Below are positions 35,151-43,420 of a stretch of 64,000 bases of DNA, piece after piece. The DNA is from Desulfitobacterium_A sp034927245 (lineage in GTDB: Bacteria > Bacillota > Desulfitobacteriia > Desulfitobacteriales > Desulfitobacteriaceae): NCBI RefSeq assembly GCF_034927245.1, contig NZ_JAYFQK010000008.1, forward strand, positions 1 to 64,000. Reading direction: 5' to 3'. The notes under the pieces are model-generated. The model worked only from the letters and a program-made list of their open reading frames with translations. It did no database searches and had not been told where the DNA came from. How positions within the stretch are numbered: position 1 is the stretch's first letter; each line of letters starts with the position of its first letter. A program made the position numbers and the translations under genes.

Positions 35151-36368
35151 ATGAATGTATTTGTCGCGAGACAGCCTATTCTTGACCGCAAAGGAATGTT
35201 AGTGGGATACGAACTTTTATTTCGTGAGGGCCTGGATAACTACTTTCAAACGCTTAATGGAGATCAGGCTACGGGGAGGCTTATTTCCAGCAGCTTTTTC
35301 TCAATGGGAATTGAGCAGTTTACAGGAGGTAAGAAGGCATTTATCAACTTCACAGATAATCTTCTCAAATGTGATATCGCAACAATTCTTCCTCAAGATT
35401 CAGTAATCATTGAAATTTTAGAGACGGTCGAGCCTGATCCGGAAATTATAGAAGCTTGTAAAAATCTCAAAAAAGCCGGCTATCAATTAGCACTGGATGA
35501 TTTTGTCCTGACTCCCGCTATTATTCCTCTTCTTCAATATGCAGATATCATTAAGGTTGACTTTTTAGCAACACGACCTGAGCATCGGCGAGTTCTATGC
35601 GAACGTTTGGGAGGAAAGGTTAAGTTCCTGGCCGAGAAAGTAGAAACGGTTGAGGCTTATCAGGAGGCGCTTGGGATTGGCTATCAATATTTTCAAGGTT
35701 ATTATTTCAGCAAGCCGGTGATTATTGAAGGAAAGGATATTTCTTTGTCCCAAAGGAATGCCTTGCGTTTGCTTAAGGAAGTTTACCGTGAGGAGTTTGA
35801 CATCGAATACATCGAACAAATCATCAAGGCCGATGTTTCGCTTTCTTATAAACTGATAAAATTTATTAATTCCTCATTCTTTGGCTTTAAATCAAAAATT
35901 TCTTCTATCCGTCAAGCTTTGGCGTTACTGGGTCATCAAGAATTAAAAAAATGGGTTTCTTTGATTACGATGGGCAATATTAACGAAGAAAAACCGCATG
36001 AACTGGTTGTCGAGGCCAATATTAGAGCAACCTTTGCCGAGGCTCTTGCCCTCGAACTGGGCTTGGGCGAGAAGAGCTCTGAGGCCTTTCTGATGGGATT
36101 ATTTTCCGTAATCGATGCGGTTTTAGATCAGCCGATGAACGATATCTGTAAGGTGCTCCCCTTAAGTGATGATATTATTCGTGCTTTCCAAGGATCAAAA
36201 AACGTCTATCGCGATATCCTTGATTTAATAATTTGTTATGAAAAAGGCGATTGGCTAAAGCTCAATGATATTGTGAATGAGCTTAATCTGGTTCAGATGC
36301 GAATCCCGCAGCTCTATGTACAGTCCTTGAAAAAAGCGGATCTTTTCATTGCGCAAGGGATAGCTTAA
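35151..36368 (+). CDS. EAL-HDOD domain signalling protein (YuxH-like)
   Basis: A 405-aa protein with an N-terminal EAL-like domain (about residues 1-200) and a C-terminal HDOD domain (about 205-405). EAL landmarks are altered: YELLFREG replaces EALLR, but FINFTDN, IEILETVE, LALDDFVL, IKVDF, AEKVE and FQGYYFSKP are present. Proteins of this architecture usually bind rather than cleave c-di-GMP, or act as scaffolds. ATG 35151 follows GGGGAGGT. Stand-alone gene. Confidence 0.88.
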   Translation: MNVFVARQPILDRKGMLVGYELLFREGLDNYFQTLNGDQATGRLISSSFFSMGIEQFTGGKKAFINFTDNLLKCDIATILPQDSVIIEILETVEPDPEIIEACKNLKKAGYQLALDDFVLTPAIIPLLQYADIIKVDFLATRPEHRRVLCERLGGKVKFLAEKVETVEAYQEALGIGYQYFQGYYFSKPVIIEGKDISLSQRNALRLLKEVYREEFDIEYIEQIIKADVSLSYKLIKFINSSFFGFKSKISSIRQALALLGHQELKKWVSLITMGNINEEKPHELVVEANIRATFAEALALELGLGEKSSEAFLMGLFSVIDAVLDQPMNDICKVLPLSDDIIRAFQGSKNVYRDILDLIICYEKGDWLKLNDIVNELNLVQMRIPQLYVQSLKKADLFIAQGIA

Positions 36369-36391
36369 GACCACGCAATTGGGAGGCAGCT

Positions 36392-36889
36392 ATGGCTATT
36401 CAAGGGTTAAAACCGGTTATTGATCAGGATTCTAAGGTTCTGATTCTGGGTTCAATGCCAAGTGAGGAATCACTTCGCAAACAAGAGTATTATGGAAATC
36501 CCCGCAACCAGTTTTGGCGGATTCTTGGTACACTGTTTTCAAGCGAACAGCTGACCGAGGCTAAATATGGGCAAAAACTGGAGTTCATTCTTAAACATAA
36601 ATTAGCGCTCTGGGACGTTATTGCTTCCTGTGAACGTGAAGGCAGTTTGGATTCCCGCATAAAGTCCCCTCTGGCGAATCCGTTTGCCGATATTTTTGCT
36701 CAATACCCCGAAATTCGTTATGTTGCGTTTAATGGGAAGAAAGCCTTTGAAGTTTATAAACGACAAGTTGGTTTTAATCTTAAGAAGGGGATTATCTATC
36801 ATACGCTGCCTTCAACAAGTCCGGCCAATACTTTATCTTGGGAGCGAAAACTGGACGAATGGCAAACCCTTTTCAATTGGATTAAATGA
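36392..36889 (+). CDS. DNA-deoxyinosine glycosylase (UDG superfamily family 6)
   Basis: A 165-aa member of the hypoxanthine-DNA glycosylase family. It shows VLILGSMPSEESLRKQEYYGNPRNQFW at the active site and HTLPSTSPANT in the DNA-binding loop. The enzyme would excise hypoxanthine arising from adenine deamination. ATG 36392 follows GGGAGGC. It probably shares the preceding transcript, 23 bases downstream. Confidence 0.83.
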   Translation: MAIQGLKPVIDQDSKVLILGSMPSEESLRKQEYYGNPRNQFWRILGTLFSSEQLTEAKYGQKLEFILKHKLALWDVIASCEREGSLDSRIKSPLANPFADIFAQYPEIRYVAFNGKKAFEVYKRQVGFNLKKGIIYHTLPSTSPANTLSWERKLDEWQTLFNWIK

Positions 36890-36906
36890 TGTATTCTTGG
36901 AGCGTG

Positions 36907-36935
36907 TTGACAAGCTTGTATTTCTTTTGTATGAT
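36907..36935 (+). promoter_or_regulatory. SigA promoter of hisS-aspS operon
   Basis: TTGACA, 17 bases, TATGAT. The transcript would start near 36942, about 40 bases before T-box stem I. Confidence 0.75.
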
Positions 36936-36981
36936 TTAGAATTATATAGAGCATTTCAACTTGGATTTCTGTTTGAAAATT

Positions 36982-37198
36982 CTTAGGAAGAGACTGTGCA
37001 CAATCTCTCAGCAGGGAGGGCCGATAACTGAAAACGGCCTGGGAGATGCTTAGGAGGACACCCTAAGAAAGGAAAGATAAGTCGGGTGGTTCCGTTATGA
37101 ACCAATAAGTGGGCGGAAAGATAACTTTTCGTCAATAAGGGTGGCACCACGGGAGCTCTCGTCCCTTGCTGATAAGCAAGAGATGAGGGGCTTTTTTT
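36982..37198 (+). promoter_or_regulatory. T-box leader of hisS-aspS
   Basis: Stem I closes with CTTAGG (36982-36987) pairing with CCTAAG (37062-37067). The conserved T-box core AAGGGTGGCACCACG lies at 37137-37151. A terminator (about 37153-37198; arms GAGCTCTCGTCCCTTGC and GCAAGAGATGAGGGGC) ends in seven T. Just before CCTAAG the specifier side reads GACAC (37057-37061), which contains GAC (Asp) and CAC (His) in overlapping frames. Uncharged tRNA binding would favour the antiterminator and turn on both synthetases. Confidence 0.9.
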
Positions 37199-37235
37199 AT
37201 GCAACAGAACAGTATAAGTTTTGGGGGGATTACAA

Positions 37236-38507
37236 GTGGCGATTCAACGTCCGAAAGGTACACAGGATCTTTTGCCGGGTGTTGTTGAAAAGTGGCAGGA
37301 TCTGGAACAACACATTCGAAAGATTTGCCGGGAATATGGATATGAAGAAATCCGTACCCCGATTTTTGAAGCGACTGAACTTTTCCAACGCGGTGTCGGG
37401 GAAACAACCGATATTGTCAATAAGGAAATGTATAGCTTCCTTGATAAAGGCGATCGTTCTATCACCCTGCGTCCCGAGGGAACGGCCTCAGTTTGCCGGG
37501 CCTATGTGGAAAATAAGTTATACGGCGGCCCGCAGCCTGTTAAATTGTATTATATGGGTCCGATGTTTCGTTATGAGCGGCCTCAAGCCGGTCGGTTCCG
37601 TCAGTTCCATCAGTTTGGGGTCGAGGTCTTGGGGGCTGACAAACCCATTGTTGACGCGGAAGTGATCACTTTGGTTTGGGATCTGTATACTCGTTTGGGA
37701 CTCAAAGGTTTAGAAGTCCATGTCAATTCTGTCGGCTGTCCGACCTGTCGGGCCGAACATCGTACGAAGCTGCAGAAATTCTTAGCTCCGCGCCGTGAAC
37801 AGCTTTGCAAGGATTGTCAGGATCGTTTTGAACGCAATCCGATGCGAATTTTGGACTGTAAAAATGCGACTTGCCAGGAAATTACGCAAGGAGCTCCCAC
37901 GACGTTAGATACACTTTGCCCGGAATGCTCTGAGCACTTTCGGGAGTTACGGGAACTTTTGACAGCGGCAGGTGTCCGCTATAAAGTAGATCCCCGCCTT
38001 GTGCGCGGTTTGGATTATTACCGGAAGACTGCCTTCGAGGTACTCGTGGAAGATATCGGTGCCCAAAGCGCAATTTGCGGTGGGGGGCGCTATGACGGAC
38101 TGGTTCAGGAAGTGGGCGGTCCTCAAACCCCGGGAATTGGTTTTGCTATGGGAGTGGAACGGGTCCTTGCCGCACTGCAAGCTTCCGGACAGGGTTCAGA
38201 CCGCAGGCCTAAAGAATTTGTCATGTTTATTGCTTTAGGTGAGGCTGCGCAAAAAGAAGCCTTTTCTATAGTCAGCGCTTTAAGAAGTAAAGGAATTCCG
38301 GCGAGCATTGATTTGCTGGGGAGAAGTTTAAAATCACAGCTCAAGAGTGCGGATAAGGCGCAAGCCCGCTTTGCGGCTATTCTGGGCGAAGATGAATTAA
38401 GCCGTCAGGTGGTTATCCTGCGTGATTTAGCCCTGGGGGAACAAATAGAAGTTCCGCTAGATGAAGTGAAAGAAGATCTTATACATAAATGGGAGGAAGA
38501 AGTATGA
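37236..38507 (+). CDS. hisS: HisS, histidyl-tRNA synthetase
   Basis: A class II synthetase of 423 aa. It shows the N-terminal RPKGTQDLLPG, motif 2 PMFRYERPQAGRFRQFHQFG, and the histidine-specific LVRGLDYYRKTAFEV, followed by the anticodon-binding domain. The start is GTG 37236, six bases after GGGGGGA; the TTG at 37221 overlaps that site. The stop overlaps aspS by four bases. Confidence 0.95.
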   Translation: MAIQRPKGTQDLLPGVVEKWQDLEQHIRKICREYGYEEIRTPIFEATELFQRGVGETTDIVNKEMYSFLDKGDRSITLRPEGTASVCRAYVENKLYGGPQPVKLYYMGPMFRYERPQAGRFRQFHQFGVEVLGADKPIVDAEVITLVWDLYTRLGLKGLEVHVNSVGCPTCRAEHRTKLQKFLAPRREQLCKDCQDRFERNPMRILDCKNATCQEITQGAPTTLDTLCPECSEHFRELRELLTAAGVRYKVDPRLVRGLDYYRKTAFEVLVEDIGAQSAICGGGRYDGLVQEVGGPQTPGIGFAMGVERVLAALQASGQGSDRRPKEFVMFIALGEAAQKEAFSIVSALRSKGIPASIDLLGRSLKSQLKSADKAQARFAAILGEDELSRQVVILRDLALGEQIEVPLDEVKEDLIHKWEEEV

Positions 38508-40279
38508 CAGTTTTAGCAGAACGGATTGAAGCAGGAAGCTTAAGAGGGAACAATGCCGGAGATACGGTTCGTTTATTGGGGTGGGTGCAACGCCGAAGGG
38601 ATCATGGCGGTGTAATCTTTGTTGATCTTCGCGATCGCTCGGGGTTAGTACAAGTTGTTTTTAATCCTGAGCTTCCGAATTTTGAAACTGCGGAGCGCTT
38701 AAGATCTGAATTTGTGATCTCCGTTTTAGGAAGAGTTCGGCTTCGTCCTGAGGGTTCGGCGAATCCCAATTTAGCAACAGGCGAAATTGAAGTCGTGGCC
38801 GAACAGTTAGAAATTCTTAACTCGGCTAAGACGCCCCCATTTTATATTCAAGATGATGTGGATGTTGATGAAACGATTCGTCTCAAATATCGCTATCTTG
38901 ATTTACGGCGTCCGGAGATGCAGAAAGTTTTTAAAACACGGAGCAAAGTCACTCAGATCATGCGCGATTTTTTCCATGAACATGATTTTTATGAGATTGA
39001 GACTCCGATGCTGATGAAATCCACACCGGAAGGGGCAAGAGATTATCTTGTACCGAGCCGTGTTCATCCGGGTGAATTTTATGCTTTGCCCCAATCCCCT
39101 CAGATTTATAAACAGCTTTTGATGGTTTCGGGCATGGAGAAATATTTCCAAATTGCGCGCTGCTTCCGTGACGAAGATTTACGGGCTGACCGTCAGCCTG
39201 AATTTACGCAGTTGGATGTCGAGATGTCCTTTGTTGAAGTTGAAGATATTTTAACGATGATGGAGGAATTGATCGCTAATATCTTTACAGAGTTTACGGG
39301 AGAAGAAATTCCTCGTCCGTTTGTGCGCTTAACCTATAAGGAAGCGATGGAGCGCTTTGGATCGGACAAGCCGGATATGCGTTTCGGCATGGAATTTGTA
39401 GATGTGGCCGATGTTGTGTCAGCTTCCAGCTTTAAGGTTTTCACCGATGTTCTGGCCAAGGGAGGCCGGGTTAAAGCAATCTGCGCTAAAGGCTGTGCGG
39501 GAATGCCGCGCCGCGAACTTGACGGTCTGGTCCAATTTGTTCATCAGTTTGGAGCAAAAGGTTTAGCCTACATAGTTTTAGGGGAGGAAGGCGTCAAATC
39601 TCCTATTGCCAAGTTCTTTACGGATGAACAGCTTCAAGCGCTGATTTCGCGGATGCGAGGAGAAACAGGGGACATTTTGTTCTTTGTTGCTGATAAGGAA
39701 TCCGTCGTAGCCGATGCTTTGGGACATCTTCGCTTAGAACTCGCTAACCGTTTAGGTCTGATCCCCGAAGGCGCTTTAAACTTCCTTTGGGTCACTGAAT
39801 TTCCTCTCTTTGAATGGGATGAGGATGAGAAGCGTTATGTCGCAATCCACCATCCATTCACTTCGCCGATGGACGAAGATATCCCCTTATTGAAAACGGA
39901 GCCCGGCAAAGCGCGGGCCAAAGCTTATGACGTTGTCCTCAATGGGATTGAATTAGGGGGCGGCAGTATCCGGATTCACAAACGTGATGTTCAAGAGCAG
40001 ATGTTTGAATTGCTCGGTTTTACCCCGGAAAATGCACGGGCACAGTTTGGGTTTTTGATGGATGCTTTTGAATTCGGAACCCCTCCGCATGGCGGCATTG
40101 CCCTCGGCCTTGATCGTTTAATCATGCTGCTCACGGGAAAAGAGACGATTCGGGATGTTATTGCCTTCCCGAAAACACAAAGCGCGGCAGATTTAATGAG
40201 CCAAGCCCCATCGTCTGTCTCAGATAAACAACTTAAAGAATTGCATATTCGAACCCAAATCCCCGAAACTAAAAAATAA
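38504..40279 (+). CDS. aspS: AspS, aspartyl-tRNA synthetase
   Basis: A 591-aa bacterial-type AspRS. Visible are the OB anticodon domain (LLGWVQRRRDHGGVIFVDLRDRSG), class II motif 2 FRDEDLRADRQPEFTQLD, the bacterial GAD insertion, and motif 3 GIALGLDRLIMLLTG. Whether it is discriminating or also charges tRNA-Asn is not evident. ATG 38504 follows GGGAGGAAG and overlaps the hisS stop. Confidence 0.95.
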   Translation: MTVLAERIEAGSLRGNNAGDTVRLLGWVQRRRDHGGVIFVDLRDRSGLVQVVFNPELPNFETAERLRSEFVISVLGRVRLRPEGSANPNLATGEIEVVAEQLEILNSAKTPPFYIQDDVDVDETIRLKYRYLDLRRPEMQKVFKTRSKVTQIMRDFFHEHDFYEIETPMLMKSTPEGARDYLVPSRVHPGEFYALPQSPQIYKQLLMVSGMEKYFQIARCFRDEDLRADRQPEFTQLDVEMSFVEVEDILTMMEELIANIFTEFTGEEIPRPFVRLTYKEAMERFGSDKPDMRFGMEFVDVADVVSASSFKVFTDVLAKGGRVKAICAKGCAGMPRRELDGLVQFVHQFGAKGLAYIVLGEEGVKSPIAKFFTDEQLQALISRMRGETGDILFFVADKESVVADALGHLRLELANRLGLIPEGALNFLWVTEFPLFEWDEDEKRYVAIHHPFTSPMDEDIPLLKTEPGKARAKAYDVVLNGIELGGGSIRIHKRDVQEQMFELLGFTPENARAQFGFLMDAFEFGTPPHGGIALGLDRLIMLLTGKETIRDVIAFPKTQSAADLMSQAPSSVSDKQLKELHIRTQIPETKK

Positions 40280-40314
40280 CCAAATCCCTTAATTATTAAT
40301 AGTAATATAGGGAA

Positions 40315-40357
40315 TGCTTTCAACAGAGGTGCTTTCAACAGAGGTGCTTTCAACAGA
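40315..40357 (+). repeat. 15-bp tandem repeat, about 2.9 copies
   Basis: The unit TGCTTTCAACAGAGG repeats at 40315, 40330 and 40345 (the last one incomplete). It lies between aspS and the csoR promoter. It is not likely translated, since the promoter is downstream of it. Confidence 0.85.
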
Positions 40358-40379
40358 TGGGGAAGTTCTATTTTTAGGT

Positions 40380-40408
40380 TTGACAGGGGAAAAATTAAAG
40401 GCTATAAT
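40380..40408 (+). promoter_or_regulatory. Consensus SigA promoter for csoR
   Basis: Perfect TTGACA and TATAAT with a 17-base spacer. Confidence 0.85.
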
Positions 40409-40419
40409 AATCACAGAGC

Positions 40420-40434
40420 TACCCCCAGAGGGTA
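40420..40434 (+). promoter_or_regulatory. Likely CsoR operator
   Basis: TACCC-ccaga-GGGTA is a GC-rich pseudopalindrome of the CsoR kind, placed at about +5 to +20 from the predicted start site. This fits autorepression. Confidence 0.6.
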
Positions 40435-40451
40435 TATGGGAGAGAGTGCAT

Positions 40452-40733
40452 ATGAATGAATGCCCTTATTCTGACGCGAAGGAGGACCTGCTTCGCCGCT
40501 TAAAAAAAGTTGAGGGTCAAGTCAAAGGAATCCAACGCATGATCGAAAATGATAAGTACTGTGTGGATGTATTAGTCCAAGTTGCCGCAGTCAGAGCGGC
40601 GATGAACAAAGTGGGTACAATGATTTTCGAATACCATTCTCGGGGATGTTTAAAAAAGGCGATTGAGGATGTCAGTGATAAAGACGCCGCGATCGAGGAC
40701 CTTGTCACAGTGCTCACCAAATTCATAAAATGA
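40452..40733 (+). CDS. csoR: CsoR family metal-sensing repressor
   Basis: A 93-aa all-helical repressor. The sensing residues Cys37 (YCVDVL), His62 and Cys66 (EYHSRGC) give the Cys-His-Cys set of Cu(I) sensors, not the His-rich set of RcnR/FrmR. ATG 40452 follows GGGAGAGAG and lies about 37 bases from the predicted transcription start; the longer frame from 40314 would include the tandem repeat, the promoter and the operator. The next gene is thioredoxin rather than a copper ATPase or chaperone, so the regulon here is unusual. Confidence 0.88.
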   Translation: MNECPYSDAKEDLLRRLKKVEGQVKGIQRMIENDKYCVDVLVQVAAVRAAMNKVGTMIFEYHSRGCLKKAIEDVSDKDAAIEDLVTVLTKFIK

Positions 40734-40807
40734 GTTAATTTTACGATGCCTTTACCCTTAAACTTTTTGAAGCTAAGTCTATTAGGTATTTTGAGGAGGG
40801 ATTTTAT

Positions 40808-41137
40808 ATGGCAGGAGCAAATGTAAAAACGTTTACCGCAGGAAATTGGAATCAAGAGGTGTTAGGTTCGGAAAAACCGGTTTTAGTTGATTTCTGGGCC
40901 CCGTGGTGTAATCCATGCCGCATGGTTGCGCCGATCGTTGAGGAGTTAGCAGATGAGTACCTGGGCAAAATTGTCATCGGCAAAGTCAATGTTGATGAAC
41001 AAGGATCAGTGGCCAGCCAGTATGGTGTAATGAGCATTCCAACCTTAGGTATTTTTAAAGGCGGTCAAATGGTTGATAAAATTGTAGGCTTCCGCGGCAA
41101 GGCTGATCTTGTTAAAATGCTGAATGCCCACATTTAA
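40808..41137 (+). CDS. trxA: TrxA, thioredoxin
   Basis: A 109-aa thioredoxin. The fold markers DFWAPWC and SIPTLGIFKGGQ are present, with the cis-proline in place. The active site is WCNPC rather than the usual WCGPC, which may alter redox potential or partner choice. ATG 40808 follows GAGGAGGGA. It lies 74 bases after csoR without an obvious terminator, so cotranscription is likely. Confidence 0.92.
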   Translation: MAGANVKTFTAGNWNQEVLGSEKPVLVDFWAPWCNPCRMVAPIVEELADEYLGKIVIGKVNVDEQGSVASQYGVMSIPTLGIFKGGQMVDKIVGFRGKADLVKMLNAHI

Positions 41138-41186
41138 GAACCTCAACGCATAGACAATTACCAAAGAAATTGAATCGGTTTCAATA

Positions 41187-41224
41187 AAGAAGAAGGGGCT
41201 GTCGCAAAACAGCCCCTTCTTCTT
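41187..41224. terminator. Terminator hairpin after trxA (repeat A end)
   Basis: A perfect 16-bp stem AAGAAGAAGGGGCTGT / ACAGCCCCTTCTTCTT around CGCAAA. It is the outer end of the large repeat A copy. Confidence 0.75.
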
Positions 41225-41272
41225 GGTGGTGCGCCACGCATAATCATGAACTATTACAAAAGACCCGAAAGC

Positions 41273-41451
41273 GTAGTTTCGCGCATAGAAGTGAACGATT
41301 CGCGGAGGGACGTGCAGGTGAACAAAGCTTTCGAAGCGTAGCGCAGCCAGGGGTTCACATCAGGTATTGCCCAGAGGTTTGGCGTAGCTGCTGCGAAGGC
41401 GAAGTGAACCAGTCCCAGAGCGCTAGAGTGAACGGATATGCGCGAAACTAC
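41273..41451. mobile_element. Putative 179-bp inverted-repeat insertion (MITE-like)
   Basis: It is bounded by perfect 15-bp inverted repeats, GTAGTTTCGCGCATA (41273-41287) and TATGCGCGAAACTAC (41437-41451). Inside are several GTGAAC/GTTCAC hexamers in both orientations. It has no coding capacity and interrupts the repeat A sequence. No target duplication longer than about three bases is evident. Confidence 0.5.
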
Positions 41452-41482
41452 ACGACCATAGGTTTTGCGATAGCCCCTCCTT

Positions 41483-42775
41483 TTATTTTCCCCGGTTGCC
41501 CTTGTCTTGGCCTAAGCCGGAGGGCGTGAAAAAGGCAGCCTCCCTTGCACTATCCGGCAGGTATTGCTGTTCAACCCAGTGACCGGGATAATCATGGGGA
41601 TAGCGATATCCTTTGCCATGATCCAATTGTTTGGCCCCGGGATAGTGCGCATCCCGTAAATGAAGGGGAACCTCTCCTGTGGGATGGGTCCGGACATAAT
41701 TGAGGGCGTTATCGATAGCGACATAGGCACTGTTGCTTTTGGGCGCGGTAGCGATGGCAAGAACCGCCTGGGCAATCGGAATACGAGCTTCAGGCATTCC
41801 CAGCCATTCTAACGCATTAGCTGCAGCCTGGGCCTGAAGCATCACCTGGGGATCTGCTAAGCCGACATCCTCGGAAGCATGGACGATGATTCTGCGGACG
41901 ATAAAGCGGGGATCTTCGCCGGACTCCAATAAGACTGCCAGCCAGTAAAGGGCGGCATCCGGATCTGAGCCGCGCATACTTTTAATAAAAGCTGAAATAA
42001 TATCATAATGATTATCCCCGTTTTTATCGAAACGCATCGCCCGCTTTTGTATGGATTCCTCGGCCGCTTCTAAGCTGATATGGCGGATTCCGCCGACAGG
42101 TGAAGTGGTCAGGACGGCAAGCTCAAGAGCATTCAAAGCCCGGCGCAAATCCCCATTGGCATAATTGAGCCAGTGTTCCCAAGCCTCGGGTGCGATCTCA
42201 ACCTTATATTGGCCCAAGCCTCGTTCTTTATCCAGCAATGATTGTTCCAAACCTTGGCGCAGTTCTTCCCGGGTCAAGGGAACCAGCTGAAACAAGGTCG
42301 AGCGGCTCAGTAAAGCAGAATTGATTTCGAAAAAAGGATTTTCGGTTGTAGCCCCAATAAAGGTAATTGTTCCATTTTCAACGGCAGGTAATAAAGCATC
42401 CTGCTGCCCTTTATTAAAGCGATGAACCTCATCACAGAAGACCAGGGTCTTCTTCCCATAGAGGTGGAGCTGCTCTGTCGCGGTCTGGATAATCTCGCGA
42501 ATCTCTTTTACCCCTGAAGATACGGCATTGATGCGCACAAAATTGGCAGAGGTCGCTTGAGCAATCACATAAGCCAGCGATGTTTTGCCTGTTCCGGGGG
42601 GACCATAAAGGATAAGTGAACTGACGCGGTCAGCCTCGATGGCTCGCCGTAAAAGCTTGCCTGGCCCAAGAATATGAGATTGCCCGATATATTCTTCAAG
42701 GGTACGGGGTCGCATTCGCTCAGCGAGAGGGGCGACTTGATTTGGATTAAAGGCTGCCGAAAAAAGATCATCCAT
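41483..42775 (-). CDS. rarA: RarA/MgsA, replication-associated recombination ATPase
   Basis: A 430-aa AAA+ protein acting at stalled forks. Walker A is GPPGTGKTS, Walker B is FCDEVHRFN, sensor 1 is IGATTENP, and the C-terminal tetramerisation domain includes KSMRGSDPDAALYWLA and HYPGAKQLDHGKGYRYPHD. The ATG on the minus strand follows GGAAAGGG. It is divergent from iscR. Confidence 0.93.
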   Translation of the reverse strand: MDDLFSAAFNPNQVAPLAERMRPRTLEEYIGQSHILGPGKLLRRAIEADRVSSLILYGPPGTGKTSLAYVIAQATSANFVRINAVSSGVKEIREIIQTATEQLHLYGKKTLVFCDEVHRFNKGQQDALLPAVENGTITFIGATTENPFFEINSALLSRSTLFQLVPLTREELRQGLEQSLLDKERGLGQYKVEIAPEAWEHWLNYANGDLRRALNALELAVLTTSPVGGIRHISLEAAEESIQKRAMRFDKNGDNHYDIISAFIKSMRGSDPDAALYWLAVLLESGEDPRFIVRRIIVHASEDVGLADPQVMLQAQAAANALEWLGMPEARIPIAQAVLAIATAPKSNSAYVAIDNALNYVRTHPTGEVPLHLRDAHYPGAKQLDHGKGYRYPHDYPGHWVEQQYLPDSAREAAFFTPSGLGQDKGNRGK

Positions 42776-42874
42776 TTTCTAATCCCTTTCCTAATTCAAT
42801 CTTTGATCTTAGTATAACGAATCCTCTCCTTGAAGCAAAGGTAAAAATATCTCATTAAAACAGTCGGAATTACC

Positions 42875-42903
42875 TTGACAAATCCCGAGTGTTTTAATAA
42901 GAT
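42875..42903 (+). promoter_or_regulatory. SigA promoter of isc operon
   Basis: TTGACA, 17 bases, TAAGAT, about 29 bases before the iscR start. Confidence 0.75.
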
Positions 42904-42931
42904 ATGACTGTAGAGGAAAGGGGTGGGACAC

Positions 42932-43384
42932 TTGAAACTTTCCACACGCAGCCGATATGGTTTACGGGCAATGTTTGATTTAGCCCAGCATGAGGGCGAA
43001 GGACCGATTTCTCTAAAAAGTATTGCCGAACGACAGGGACTTTCGGAACATTACTTGGAACAACTTGTTTCAGGTTTGCGCAAAGCGGGGTTAGTCGAAA
43101 GTACTCGCGGCGCTCAAGGGGGATACTTTTTAGGAAAAGAAGCCAGCCAGATTCGCGTAGGGGACGTGATCCGTGTCCTTGAGGGATCCATTGCGCCTGT
43201 CGATTGTGTTTCCGAAGAAGATCCCGAATGCTGTCAAAACTCAAGATATTGTGTAACCCGAACCGTTTGGGAAAAAATGCGGGATTCAATCACGGAGGTG
43301 GTTGATTCCATTACCCTGGAAGATATGGTTCAGGATGCTAAGGGACGGGAATCCGAGTGCAATTTTAATATATTTGATCAATAG
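42932..43384 (+). CDS. iscR: Rrf2/IscR family regulator
   Basis: A 150-aa Rrf2-family winged-helix regulator. The N terminus LKLSTRSRYGLRAMFDLAQ is typical when the TTG at 42932 is taken as start, six bases after AAGGGGTG; the upstream GTG adds three residues. The cysteines C92, C100, C101 and C107 can ligate an Fe-S cluster as in IscR. Next to iscS and iscU it most likely senses cluster status and controls this operon. A CymR-type role is the alternative. Confidence 0.88.
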   Translation: MKLSTRSRYGLRAMFDLAQHEGEGPISLKSIAERQGLSEHYLEQLVSGLRKAGLVESTRGAQGGYFLGKEASQIRVGDVIRVLEGSIAPVDCVSEEDPECCQNSRYCVTRTVWEKMRDSITEVVDSITLEDMVQDAKGRESECNFNIFDQ

Positions 43385-43420
43385 AAATTGACTCATGAAA
43401 ATATTATGGAGGGACCCAAA

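Larger units (their letters stand above)
41187..41479 (-). repeat. Dispersed repeat family A, long copy with nested insertion
   Basis: Read on the minus strand this matches the element at 19424-19528: GGGGCTATCGCAAAACC with TATGGTCGTGTAG at one end, then GGGTCTTTTGTAATAGTTC and ATGATTATGCG, then the terminal hairpin. The two halves are separated by a 179-bp insertion (41273-41451) absent from the short copy. It fills the whole 41138-41482 gap between trxA and rarA; no gene is seen. Confidence 0.7.

Noticed and set aside
40315..40357. Short repeats as a CRISPR remnant
   Set aside because: The units are directly abutting with no spacers and no cas gene is near.
40314..40451. N-terminal extension of csoR from ATG 40314
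   Set aside because: It would translate the tandem repeat, promoter and operator; homologues start near 40452.
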